Assembly (NCBI RefSeq): GCF_000688235.1 | Contig: NZ_JHYO01000016.1 | Location: 37,179 to 101,178 of the forward strand | From: Terasakiella pusilla DSM 6293 | Lineage (GTDB): Bacteria > Pseudomonadota > Alphaproteobacteria > Rhodospirillales > Terasakiellaceae | DNA: 64,000 bases | Direction of reading: 5' to 3' | Shown: positions 32,938 through 41,122 of the stretch, one piece after another | Layout of the letters: each line of letters begins with the position of its first letter | How positions within the stretch are numbered: the stretch's first letter is position 1 | Notes under the pieces: model-generated | What the model saw: the letters and a program-made list of their open reading frames with translations, nothing else | Told to the model about the DNA's origin: nothing | The model's database searches: none | Translations under genes and position numbers: made by a program

Positions 32938-34842
32938 ATGGGAATTCGGTTAAATGAGATTGCAGCAGTTATGCTTCAAGAAAATTGTGATTGCATGGAG
33001 TTGTCAGAAAAGGACCTAGTGATGCTGGAAGGCCACCTAGATTCGACCTTTTTGATTAATGGAAACATTCTCCGCTTCATCAGTGATGAAGAACGCTACA
33101 AGCACGCTGCCAAACATTTCTCAAGCCAATGCTATACCAATGATCAATGTATTCCGGACAAATGGTTGGAGGTAGCTTCAAAGCTGGCTCCATTTAGTGA
33201 GACATTGGATTTATTTCTATCCTACACTGTCAATGACACTGACCCATTCCTCGCTGCAGCCGAGGCTATTGTCAACGATACCGAGGAACTGTGGCGAGTA
33301 TTAGATGTCGTCCGCCGATCGGTGTCGAAAATAGATAATATAAACATCTCAAGCATCATCCAATTATGTGATGCACAGCATGAACACACTAAACGTGATT
33401 TCATGCGAGGCCGATTATTCGACGAAATTGGAAGCAGGTTAGAAACACGCCCTGAACTATGCTGTGAAATGCTGGCTGCACTTCGTCCTATATTCCGTGA
33501 AGATATTACCTCTCTTTATACGACGACAATACAATCTCTGGCAAAAACTGATGCCGATGCAGCGTACCGTGAAGCAATCAATGACCTTACTTCCGAGGAT
33601 AATCTATTGCATGCTAATGCACTGTGGTCGCTGGGAGTGCTGAAAGCTCGTGGTTACCTATCAGAACCGCAATCTGGTACATTATTGACCCATTGCACTT
33701 CAAACATTGAAGATCAAGTAGATGAAATACGGAATGCAGCTTTACAATCAATCGTGAAGGGGGCTTTGATCGATAATGATTTCGCTGGAGAGTTATCGGA
33801 ACAAATCGATCTACGGAATTTAGACGCTATATGCTTTCTAGCTTCTGAGCTTTTTCACGCCGACTATGCAGAATTGAAGTCCAACCAAAACTTTAACCAA
33901 TGGATCACATCATTTGAACACATCCCCTTCGAACGGGAAGGCATTGTTGATACCATCGATTACATCTTGGATAAGATGTATAAGGCGGGTGATGCGGGGC
34001 AAGTCATTGCCGTAATTGAAAAGTGGCTAATCCAACAGGGCTACGACAAAAACTACCCAATCACAAAAATCCTGAATTCGACAACTCACGAAATTTTACA
34101 AGACCAAGCTATATTGTCTCGTATCCTGACTGTCTGGCTGGTTAGTGACCATCAACCTTTAACGTTAGCTGCTGACGAAATCTTTTCACACTGCGTCACC
34201 ATTCGATCCCTTGAACCTAAGTTCGACACGGATGTTATAAATGGTTACGACCATGAAGATATACTCTTATTGGTGCGGCGAATGCTTGGGTTCGTGGACA
34301 ATGAAACTCAACTGTTGTCACTTACATTGTCACTTCTGGAAACCGCAGACGCACTGAAACGAACATATCCATTCATTGAAAGTGTGTTGAAAGAAGAAAT
34401 TGGTGCCGATTTCCCAGATGATACGGTCAAAAAACTTGAGGAAGTCAAATCCAGTACCAGCCAAGCAGAGTTAATCAGTTTGTGTGATCGTGTCTTAAAG
34501 TCGATCAACGACTACCGTGATGCCTTGTCAAATTTGCCACAAATTAAAGAGCTAGCACCCAATCCGCAGCATGTTGAACGCTATTACATTGAGCGTGACA
34601 AACATATGAGGGAGGTTCACAAAGAAGCCGCAAAAGATTCGATCATCCGACAGATCGCAACAACGATTCCACTGAAAGCCGGTAGAGCGAGCTTTTCGTT
34701 TTTCCAAGGTGAATATCGTGAGCCGTCACCACTGCACGCATACGAACACTACATCACACTGCCGCGTCGCTTTATATTTGATAGCATTGGACTGGAATTA
34801 AGAAAGATTGGGTATCGGCAATCTCGGAAGGGTGAAGAATGA
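32938..34842 (+). CDS. Helical repeat protein of an unknown two-gene module (634 aa)
   Basis: About 634 residues from the ATG at 32938 (TAGGG just upstream; an in-frame ATG at 32926 is possible). No family is recognised. The sequence is nearly all amphipathic helices with HEAT-like character, for example ALWSLGVLKARGYLSE followed by DEIRNAALQSIVKGALI. There is no signal peptide, membrane segment or P-loop. The last four bases overlap the start of the nuclease-like gene (ATGA), so the two are made together. It could be the sensor or scaffold partner of that nuclease (inference from context). Confidence 0.65.
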   Translation: MGIRLNEIAAVMLQENCDCMELSEKDLVMLEGHLDSTFLINGNILRFISDEERYKHAAKHFSSQCYTNDQCIPDKWLEVASKLAPFSETLDLFLSYTVNDTDPFLAAAEAIVNDTEELWRVLDVVRRSVSKIDNINISSIIQLCDAQHEHTKRDFMRGRLFDEIGSRLETRPELCCEMLAALRPIFREDITSLYTTTIQSLAKTDADAAYREAINDLTSEDNLLHANALWSLGVLKARGYLSEPQSGTLLTHCTSNIEDQVDEIRNAALQSIVKGALIDNDFAGELSEQIDLRNLDAICFLASELFHADYAELKSNQNFNQWITSFEHIPFEREGIVDTIDYILDKMYKAGDAGQVIAVIEKWLIQQGYDKNYPITKILNSTTHEILQDQAILSRILTVWLVSDHQPLTLAADEIFSHCVTIRSLEPKFDTDVINGYDHEDILLLVRRMLGFVDNETQLLSLTLSLLETADALKRTYPFIESVLKEEIGADFPDDTVKKLEEVKSSTSQAELISLCDRVLKSINDYRDALSNLPQIKELAPNPQHVERYYIERDKHMREVHKEAAKDSIIRQIATTIPLKAGRASFSFFQGEYREPSPLHAYEHYITLPRRFIFDSIGLELRKIGYRQSRKGEE

Positions 34843-36554
34843 AACTGATCCTGTCCACATATCTCCGCACCATGAAAGAACGTGATGAATTTGACGTTCT
34901 GATACCAGACCTATTGCAAACGATGGGCATTATCCCCATCACAAAGGGACAACGTGGGACACGTCAATCGGGCGTAGATTTGGCTGCTGTCGGGCCAGAT
35001 GTTACTGTTGCACAGAACGATCCAACTTACGGTCAAGAGAAGCTCATTCTTTTTGTTTTGAAACAAGGCGACATTGATCGCAATGTCTGGAACGGTCAAG
35101 GAGAACAATCTGTAAAGCCAAGTATAGACGAAATTTTCACAGATTATCTTCGTAGTCATGTCTCTGCAAATCACCGCGATTTGCCCAAGAAAGTTATTCT
35201 TGGGACCACTGGGGATATGAAAGAGAACGTCAAATCTAGTTGGTCAGGCATAACCGAATTTTATCACGATAAAGCGGCATTCGATTTTTGGGGTGCAAAC
35301 GAAGTCGCGGGTTACATCGAAACGCATATGCTTAACGAGCATTTGTTCAAAGATGAAGACAGAACGGACCTTAGACGAACTCTGGCGTTGATTGGCGAAC
35401 AAACATACACCCGGCGTGATTTTGACAATTTGCTTCGACGGCAGTTGGGATTAAATGTTTCTGGTGAGATTGAAGCTAAACTCAACAATGACCAGCTTCA
35501 TAAAGCTCTTGTGCGTATCAACATGGCCGTTCGGATGGTTAGCGGCTGGGCATGTAATGATGGTGACACGAAGGCCGCTCTAAAGGTCTCAGAGCGTGCT
35601 TTGTTGTGGTCATGGCACCGTTTGCTGAAACAGGAAACCAGTTCAACAAAATTGAAAAAGGTTTATGCCGATCTGTGCGGAACATACGCATACAACGCAG
35701 CAACCTATTTCAATAAAATTCAACCATATTGCATGGTCAAAGATGGTTTCGCCAAACAAACGCAATCCAGTAATTTGTTCACGCTGACACTCTTTGAACA
35801 TATCGGCCTCCTTGCCAGTATCGGTCTTTTCATCACGTACTGCGGTGCCGGAAATGACGAACTATATGATTACATTGAATTGAACGATGTCGCTGACGCA
35901 CTTGTTGGCCTGCTCAAGAACAACCCCGCAACGTCGTCACCACGCCTAGATGGACAATCTATCGACATTACATTGGCGATGATCTTCTTGCTCATAATGG
36001 ATCGTCAGGATGATGCCATTGATTGGTTAAGGAAAACAATTAACCGAACCTGTTCCATGTTTTACCTGCGACGAGGTTTTCCTGTTGTTTCCGATAACGT
36101 TGAAGATTTGATTGAACTTGATGAAGCACATCCATCTAGTGAGCGTCGTGAAGAACTGATGCAGGCATCGTGGTTGCTGCCGACAGTGGCAGGGTGGTGT
36201 GGAATCTTAAACCAAGAACAACTGTATGGTGAGCTTCACAACACGATGACCAAAGACGACTTCCCGAATATTTGTCGTCAGTTGTGGCACCCTGTAGCTA
36301 ACGACATTTTCAACTTCATGTACTATCAGAATGCGTGCCGGGAAACGGGGGAATGTGAAGCCCCAATCGAATTCGAAGCGGACATGAATGAATACACTGA
36401 CCGCATGAGACAAATCATGGCATCAGAACGACACCAAGTGCTGGAAGCGTCACCGGCATATCAGGCTGATCTGTTCGGTATCGATTTCATCGCAAGCCGA
36501 CATTTTAGAAACCCTATAGCGCCGTCTTTTTGGTATCGTTTTTTGAATGTTTGA
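34839..36554 (+). CDS. Restriction-endonuclease-fold protein of an unknown two-gene module (571 aa)
   Basis: A 571-residue protein. The N-terminus looks like a PD-(D/E)xK nuclease: a helix (LIPDLLQTMGI), then GQRGTRQSGVDLAAVG with Asp47, then a strand LILFVLKQGDI with Lys75, the spacing expected for the D...xxK core; the usual acidic residue before Lys is replaced by Leu/Val (VLK). The remaining 400 residues are helical, with stretches such as KALVRINMAVRMVSGW and ITLAMIFLLIMDRQDD. It is translationally coupled to the helical partner and lies 155 bases from tRNA-Pro, inside the integrase-marked element. This arrangement suggests a defence or anti-plasmid module; function not known. Confidence 0.6.
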   Translation: MKLILSTYLRTMKERDEFDVLIPDLLQTMGIIPITKGQRGTRQSGVDLAAVGPDVTVAQNDPTYGQEKLILFVLKQGDIDRNVWNGQGEQSVKPSIDEIFTDYLRSHVSANHRDLPKKVILGTTGDMKENVKSSWSGITEFYHDKAAFDFWGANEVAGYIETHMLNEHLFKDEDRTDLRRTLALIGEQTYTRRDFDNLLRRQLGLNVSGEIEAKLNNDQLHKALVRINMAVRMVSGWACNDGDTKAALKVSERALLWSWHRLLKQETSSTKLKKVYADLCGTYAYNAATYFNKIQPYCMVKDGFAKQTQSSNLFTLTLFEHIGLLASIGLFITYCGAGNDELYDYIELNDVADALVGLLKNNPATSSPRLDGQSIDITLAMIFLLIMDRQDDAIDWLRKTINRTCSMFYLRRGFPVVSDNVEDLIELDEAHPSSERREELMQASWLLPTVAGWCGILNQEQLYGELHNTMTKDDFPNICRQLWHPVANDIFNFMYYQNACRETGECEAPIEFEADMNEYTDRMRQIMASERHQVLEASPAYQADLFGIDFIASRHFRNPIAPSFWYRFLNV

Positions 36555-36622
36555 CTAAAGATGCAGTTTTTAGCTAGGTGTCACCTTGCCCATAAAAGAC
36601 AAAATACCTTCAAAATAGCATG

Positions 36623-36651
36623 GACCCAAATAAGACCCAAAATGGACACAA
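36623..36651. promoter_or_regulatory. Three 11-bp-spaced iterons next to tRNA-Pro, likely integrase arm sites
   Basis: GACCCAAA at 36623, GACCCAAA at 36634 and GACACAA at 36645 follow each other at exact 11-base steps, one helical turn. They lie about 60 bases from the tRNA 3' end. This is the kind of place and spacing where a tyrosine integrase binds arm-type sites. Confidence 0.4.
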
Positions 36652-36672
36652 GGTTTTCAGCTATGTTTTGCA

Positions 36673-36705
36673 GAAACAAAAAACCCCTTGGTTTTCCAAG
36701 GGGTT
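36673..36705 (-). terminator. Terminator of tRNA-Pro
   Basis: A perfect 10-bp stem (AACCCCTTGG with CCAAGGGGTT) with a four-base loop; on the minus strand it is followed by TTTTGTTTC. It lies just downstream of the tRNA CCA end. Confidence 0.85.
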
Positions 36706-36709
36706 ATGT

Positions 36710-36786
36710 TGGTCGGGAAGAGAGGATTCGAACCTCCGGCCCCTGCCTCCCGAAGACAGTGCTCTACCAGGCTGAGCTACTTCCCG
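36710..36786 (-). tRNA. tRNA-Pro (anticodon CGG)
   Basis: A 77-base cloverleaf on the minus strand with encoded CCA (36710-36712). The acceptor stem CGGGAAG pairs with CTTCCCG; the D arm holds GCTC...GAGC; the anticodon stem CTGTC/GGCAG closes the loop TTCGGGA, giving anticodon CGG; the T arm is GGAGG TTCGAAT CCTCT. The gene is intact. Its 3' end faces the integrase-bearing accessory region, so it is the likely attachment site. Confidence 0.95.
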
Positions 36787-36800
36787 TTACCGATAAGACC

Positions 36801-36829
36801 GACGGTGTTGTGTGTTTCGGGACACCGTC
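36801..36829 (-). other. Hairpin in the tRNA-Pro leader
   Basis: GACGGTGT (36801-36808) and ACACCGTC (36822-36829) are perfect 8-bp inverted repeats between the promoter and the tRNA 5' end. In the precursor they would form a stem just before the RNase P site. Role unknown. Confidence 0.45.
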
Positions 36830-36845
36830 TGAATTTGTGTGGCGG

Positions 36846-36874
36846 TATATAGCCTTTCATTTGATGGGTGGCAA
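36846..36874 (-). promoter_or_regulatory. Sigma-70-type promoter of tRNA-Pro
   Basis: On the minus strand TTGCCA (36869-36874), a 17-base spacer and TATATA (36846-36851) form a good -35/-10 pair pointing at the tRNA, about 60 bases before its 5' end. Confidence 0.6.
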
Positions 36875-36891
36875 GCCCCTTTTTTATTTTT

Positions 36892-37890
36892 TTAGTAGGC
36901 CCGTTCGATACAGAATTCGACAATGCCTTTAAGGGCTTCGCGTGCCGGGCTTTCCGGGAAGATATCCAGGTCATTGATGGCTTTTTCGCCATAGTCACGT
37001 GCGCGTGTGACGGTGTCATTCAGCGTGTTGTGTTTTGTTAACAGGCTGAGTGCATGTTCCAGATCACCCTCTTGGAAGACTTGATCTTCTTGCGTGCGTT
37101 TCCAGAAGGATTTTTCTGCGTCATCGCCACGTGCAACGGCCAGAATGACCGGTAAGGTCATTTTGCCATCGCGGAAATCGTCGCCAACGGCTTTGCCGAG
37201 TTCGGCTTGTTTGGCAGAATAATCAAGTGCGTCATCAATAAGCTGGAAGGCGATGCCGAGGTTATTGCCGTAGGATTGCAGCGCTTCTTCCTGTTCCGGT
37301 GTGGCACCTGCAACCAGACCACCCACATGGCAGGCAGCGGCGAAAAGCTGGGCGGTTTTGGCTTGGATCACTTCAAGGTAAGCGGCTTCGGTGGTGTCTG
37401 CGTCGTTGGCGGTGATGAGCTGAAGGACTTCCCCTTCGGCAATCACAGAGGAAGCGTGAGAGAGAATTTCCATGACCTTGAGGCTGTCAGCTTGCACCAT
37501 CAATTCAAAACTGCGGCTGAACAGAAAGTCACCGACCAGAACGCTGGCTTTGTTGCCCCAGATGGCGTTTGCGCTGTCTTGCCCACGGCGTAGATCGCTT
37601 TCGTCCACCACATCGTCATGCAGGAGAGTTGCTGTATGAATGAACTCTACACAGGCGGCGAGGCCGATGTGTTTGTCGCCGTCATAGTCCAGCAACTGCG
37701 CACTTGCGAGCGTTAACATTGGGCGCAGGCGTTTGCCGCCCGCCGCGATGATGTGGCCTGCCAGTTGCGGGATCAGGGCCACCGGGCTTTGCATCCGTTC
37801 GATAATCGCCTCGTTGACGGCCTTGAGGTCATCGGCAACCAGATGGGTGAGGGTTTCAACGGCAGTTGGGCTTGACGAGGGCTTATCCAT
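36892..37890 (-). CDS. ispB: Polyprenyl diphosphate synthase (octaprenyl-type, ubiquinone side chain)
   Basis: A 332-residue trans-prenyltransferase. The start is the ATG at 37890 (MDKPSSSPTAVETL); a longer frame to 38004 runs over the next gene's upstream region and is unlikely. The two Asp-rich motifs are present: LLHDDVVDESDLRRG (first) and QLIDDALDYSAK (second), together with GGKRLRP near the N-terminus. Length and motifs fit the IspB/DdsA family, which makes the long isoprenoid tail of ubiquinone. The exact chain length cannot be read. Confidence 0.9.
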   Translation of the reverse strand: MDKPSSSPTAVETLTHLVADDLKAVNEAIIERMQSPVALIPQLAGHIIAAGGKRLRPMLTLASAQLLDYDGDKHIGLAACVEFIHTATLLHDDVVDESDLRRGQDSANAIWGNKASVLVGDFLFSRSFELMVQADSLKVMEILSHASSVIAEGEVLQLITANDADTTEAAYLEVIQAKTAQLFAAACHVGGLVAGATPEQEEALQSYGNNLGIAFQLIDDALDYSAKQAELGKAVGDDFRDGKMTLPVILAVARGDDAEKSFWKRTQEDQVFQEGDLEHALSLLTKHNTLNDTVTRARDYGEKAINDLDIFPESPAREALKGIVEFCIERAY

Positions 37891-38007
37891 GGTATTCCAT
37901 AAAGTCAAAATTATCTCTGTTTGCCTTGACCCCGATCGCGTGAGGCGGGATAAGACGATAGTGAAATAGCAGGTTTGGGCCAACGTTGGAAGAGGGTATG
38001 GCAATTT

Positions 38008-38238
38008 ATGAAAGAGTTAGTTGCGACAGGGGATCTGGTTTTGGTGTCTGCCCTGCGACACCACCTGAATGAAGAGCAGGTGGCCTTTGATGTTTTTGAT
38101 GGTTTTGTCGGCAGTCTCTTTCCCGGTGATATGTCCATTGCATCGCACCGGGTGATGGTGAGTGATGAAGATTATCACCGTGCAAAACGGGTCTTGGACG
38201 ACCTGCAAAACGGAGTAATGGCTTGTGAAGCTGAGTGA
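38008..38238 (+). CDS. DUF2007-like small signal-transducing protein (76 aa)
   Basis: A 76-residue protein of the DUF2007 type: MKELVATGDLVLVSALRHHLNEEQVAFDVFDGF...RVMVSDEDYHRAKRVLDDL, the usual helix-strand pattern (xxDxxxaxxlkxxLexxGI). The frame upstream to 37975 adds only weak residues. It overlaps the methyltransferase start by 14 bases, so the pair is coupled. Confidence 0.75.
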   Translation: MKELVATGDLVLVSALRHHLNEEQVAFDVFDGFVGSLFPGDMSIASHRVMVSDEDYHRAKRVLDDLQNGVMACEAE

Positions 38239-38980
38239 AGACCTGTTTCTGGATGGCAAGGTGCGTTTGCTGCAACCTGTCGAGGGCTATCGCGCGGCGA
38301 CCGATCCGGTCTTTTTGGCAGCAAGCATAAAAGCCAAAGCAGGGCAAAAGGTGTTGGATGTAGGCTGCGGGGTCGGGGCAGCGTCTCTATGTTTGGCAGC
38401 GCGCGTTGATGGTGTGCAGGTTACGGGCTTGGAAATTCAAAGCGATCTGGTTGCCATCGCGGCGCAGAATATTGCGCTTAACAAAATGCAGGAGCGTTTT
38501 CGGGTCGTGGAAGGGGATTTATCCACCCGTCCGATGGACCCAGAACCGAATAGTTTTGATCATGTGATGGCGAATCCCCCGTTTTATGAAAGTGGTTCTG
38601 GTCATCGTCCGCCCAACGAGATTAAGGCGCGTGCCCATATGGAAGAGGACGCGACCTTGAAGCAATGGGTGGATTATATGCTGCGTATGGCCAAGCCGAA
38701 AGGGTCCGTTACCTTTATTAACCGCGTTGAAAGATTGGAAGAAACACTGGCGTGTCTGCAAGGCAGGCTGGGCGAGATTGTTTTGTATCCCCTATGGTCC
38801 ATGAATCCGACAGGGCCGCAAAGACGCGGGGCGAAACGTTTTATCTTGCAGGGGCGCAAGGGATTAAAGTCGCCGTTGAAATTTGCTTCCGGTCTGGTGG
38901 TGCATGATGATGACGGGCAATACACTTCACAAGCGGCGTCCATTTTAAAGGAAGGGGTGGGGCTGGACTTGTCGGTTTGA
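38225..38980 (+). CDS. N6-adenine tRNA methyltransferase, TrmN6-like
   Basis: A 251-residue SAM-dependent methyltransferase starting at GTG 38225. Motif I (VLDVGCGVGAASLCLA), the acidic SAM-ribose position (VTGLEIQ) and the catalytic NPPF (HVMANPPFYESG) are all present. The opening LFLDGKVRLLQPVEGYRAATDPVFLAA is typical of the TrmN6/YfiC group, which methylates A37 of tRNA1(Val). The target in this organism is inferred from the family. Confidence 0.87.
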   Translation: MKLSEDLFLDGKVRLLQPVEGYRAATDPVFLAASIKAKAGQKVLDVGCGVGAASLCLAARVDGVQVTGLEIQSDLVAIAAQNIALNKMQERFRVVEGDLSTRPMDPEPNSFDHVMANPPFYESGSGHRPPNEIKARAHMEEDATLKQWVDYMLRMAKPKGSVTFINRVERLEETLACLQGRLGEIVLYPLWSMNPTGPQRRGAKRFILQGRKGLKSPLKFASGLVVHDDDGQYTSQAASILKEGVGLDLSV

Positions 38981-39116
38981 TTTTTTTTATGGAGTTTATA
39001 CCTGGAGTCTGCAACACTCTAGGTGCTATAGGGCTGTAAAAAATAGGGATGAGTGATTGAATGAGAGTGTGGATCAACCAATTTGGCGTTCTGGCGTCTG
39101 ATGCGCGGAGGCGAGC

Positions 39117-39812
39117 ATGAGCGGGACGGCAACCATTGCCATTACCGTTGGTGTCGCTGTTGCGGTATTGGTTGGTTTCTTCATCGTTTATTATCTGGGT
39201 AACGTTGCAAACTCCATTTACGACGTAAAGGTTGGCGTGCGTAAGGACTTTGATAAAAAGGTCAAGGAGTTGCAGGAGTGGGTCGATAGCGATACCAAAA
39301 AGCGCATCAAATGGATGCGTGATGAAAATAAAGAAGAAGGCAAGCGTTTTAAAGAGGGCATGGAAGGCCATCTGGAAGAAACGTTTGGCGAAATGCAGAA
39401 AAATATTGAGCGTTTGCAAGGTGATGTCGCGTCATTGCAAATGCAGGTGCAAAATCTGCAACAAGGGCAAGGTCTGCAACGTCCGGCCCCGGCTTATAAA
39501 CGTCCGACCGGGACAGAGGAGCCATCTGCTGGGTTGACGGGCGAGATGGAAGTGGCGCGCACCCTGACGCCCGATCAGGAAGAAGCGCCCGATATGGCGG
39601 TTGCGAAAACCGGTATTCAACCGGATGCCGCAGAAGGGGCTGCGCCTTCAACGGGGATCAGGACAAAACCGACCCCACCACCGCGCCCTTCCCCCAAGCC
39701 CCAGCCCGCAGGACGCCAGTCGATCGAGAAAAAGGCCCAGAAGAAGAAAAAGGGCCCGGACGAGTTCGAATCGTTTAATACCTTTTCTGAGGATTTTAAA
39801 GCGGGAAGCTGA
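39117..39812 (+). CDS. Membrane-anchored coiled-coil protein of unknown function (231 aa)
   Basis: A 231-residue protein: one N-terminal membrane helix (about 6-30, IAITVGVAVAVLVGFFIVYYLG), then a long charged coiled coil (about 45-118), a Pro/Ala/Gln-rich linker with PTPPPRPSPKPQP, and a Lys-rich stretch (EKKAQKKKKG) followed by an acidic end. The start has GGAGG 8 bases upstream. No enzyme motif is seen. It may link the inner membrane to cytoplasmic structures; no family recognised. Confidence 0.7.
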   Translation: MSGTATIAITVGVAVAVLVGFFIVYYLGNVANSIYDVKVGVRKDFDKKVKELQEWVDSDTKKRIKWMRDENKEEGKRFKEGMEGHLEETFGEMQKNIERLQGDVASLQMQVQNLQQGQGLQRPAPAYKRPTGTEEPSAGLTGEMEVARTLTPDQEEAPDMAVAKTGIQPDAAEGAAPSTGIRTKPTPPPRPSPKPQPAGRQSIEKKAQKKKKGPDEFESFNTFSEDFKAGS

Positions 39813-39880
39813 TTGTAATCACGCACAGAATGTTCTAAAAAAGTGTTCCTTTTTTATCGTATTTGGAACAGGCGCTTTTT

Positions 39881-40150
39881 ATGTTTGGTTTAAGTCCTTC
39901 GAAACTGCTTTTCACTGTCGCGATTATTGCGGCTGTCTGGTACGGCTTTAAATGGCTGAACCGCCTGCAGGAGCGCCAGGAAAAAACACCGCGAAATGAC
40001 CGCAAAGACAGCGCGGCACCCCAGTCGCGCCGCGAGACGGTGCAGGAAGCGGACTATGAAGATCTGGTCGCCTGTCCTAAATGCGGAGATTACGTTCTCG
40101 CCGGTAAAAAATGCGGATGTGGCAAAGAGGGATGTCCCAACGACAAATAG
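39881..40150 (+). CDS. Membrane-anchored zinc-ribbon-like small protein (89 aa)
   Basis: An 89-residue protein from the ATG at 39881 (a frame from 39863 is possible). It has one membrane helix (about 8-26), a charged linker, and a C-terminal cysteine cluster ACPKCGDYV...KKCGCGKEGC with five cysteines that could bind zinc. It is close to the 231-aa coiled-coil gene on the same strand, and both have an N-terminal anchor. The end resembles the PP0621-type small proteins. Confidence 0.65.
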   Translation: MFGLSPSKLLFTVAIIAAVWYGFKWLNRLQERQEKTPRNDRKDSAAPQSRRETVQEADYEDLVACPKCGDYVLAGKKCGCGKEGCPNDK

Positions 40151-40217
40151 TTAAGTAACAACGCTTGACCCCGCCTCTGTAATTCCGTTAATTTTTCGCA
40201 CTGCAAAACCGCTTTTT

Positions 40218-41120
40218 ATGATTGTGAAGACCATGGGCACGACACCCAACAAGAAAACATGTTTCCAGAATTTGATCCTTTCGCTCCAGAATTTCTGGGC
40301 CGAAAAGGGCTGTGTAATCCTGCAACCGCTTGATATGGAAGTGGGCGCCGGTACGTTCCATCCGGCAACGACGTTGCGCACGTTGGGCCCAAAACCGTGG
40401 AAAACGGCGTATGTTCAGCCGTCACGTCGCCCTGTCGATGGTCGCTATGGGGAAAACCCAAACCGTTTGCAGCATTATTACCAGTTTCAGGTGGTGTTGA
40501 AGCCCTCACCGGATAATTCCCAGGAACTGTATCTGGAAAGCCTTAAGCATTTGGGCATTGATACGGATCTGCATGACATCCGCTTTGTGGAAGATGACTG
40601 GGAAAGCCCGACATTGGGCGCTTGGGGGCTGGGCTGGGAAGTCTGGTTGGATGGCATGGAAGTCACCCAGTTTACCTACTTCCAGCAAGTCGGCGGCATT
40701 GAATGTGACCCGGTTGCGGTCGAGCTGACCTACGGTCTGGAACGTCTCGCCATGTATATTCAGGGCGTGGAAAATGTCTATGACCTCGATTTCAACGGGG
40801 AAGGCGTGACGTATGGTGATGTCTTCTTGCAGAACGAGAAAGAGCAATCGGCCTATAACTTTGAGCATGCGAACACAGATATCCTGTTCCAGCATTTCCG
40901 TGATGCAGAGACGCAATGTTCGCATCTGCTGTCCCTCGATGAGCCATTACCGCTGCCCGCGTATGAGCAATGTATCCGTGCCAGCCATACCTTCAACCTG
41001 TTGGACGCCCGTGGGGTGATCTCGGTGACGGAACGGGCGGCCTATATTGGTCGTGTCCGTGCAATGGCAAAAGGCTGCGCAGAAGCCTGGATGAAAACAC
41101 AAGTGGGCGAGGGGGCATAA
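40218..41120 (+). CDS. glyQ: Glycyl-tRNA synthetase alpha subunit
   Basis: A 300-residue alpha subunit of the bacterial alpha2-beta2 glycyl-tRNA synthetase, which charges tRNA-Gly. The class II signatures are evident: [74 protein letters not shown], one of the most conserved stretches in the family. A second in-frame Met (MGTTPNKK) five codons in could be the real start. glyS follows after 2 bases. Confidence 0.95.
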   Translation: MIVKTMGTTPNKKTCFQNLILSLQNFWAEKGCVILQPLDMEVGAGTFHPATTLRTLGPKPWKTAYVQPSRRPVDGRYGENPNRLQHYYQFQVVLKPSPDNSQELYLESLKHLGIDTDLHDIRFVEDDWESPTLGAWGLGWEVWLDGMEVTQFTYFQQVGGIECDPVAVELTYGLERLAMYIQGVENVYDLDFNGEGVTYGDVFLQNEKEQSAYNFEHANTDILFQHFRDAETQCSHLLSLDEPLPLPAYEQCIRASHTFNLLDARGVISVTERAAYIGRVRAMAKGCAEAWMKTQVGEGA

Positions 41121-41122
41121 TC

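Noticed and set aside
40970..41122. Upstream extension of glyS
   Set aside because: It lies inside glyQ and the standard GlyS start MAELLLELL begins at 41123.
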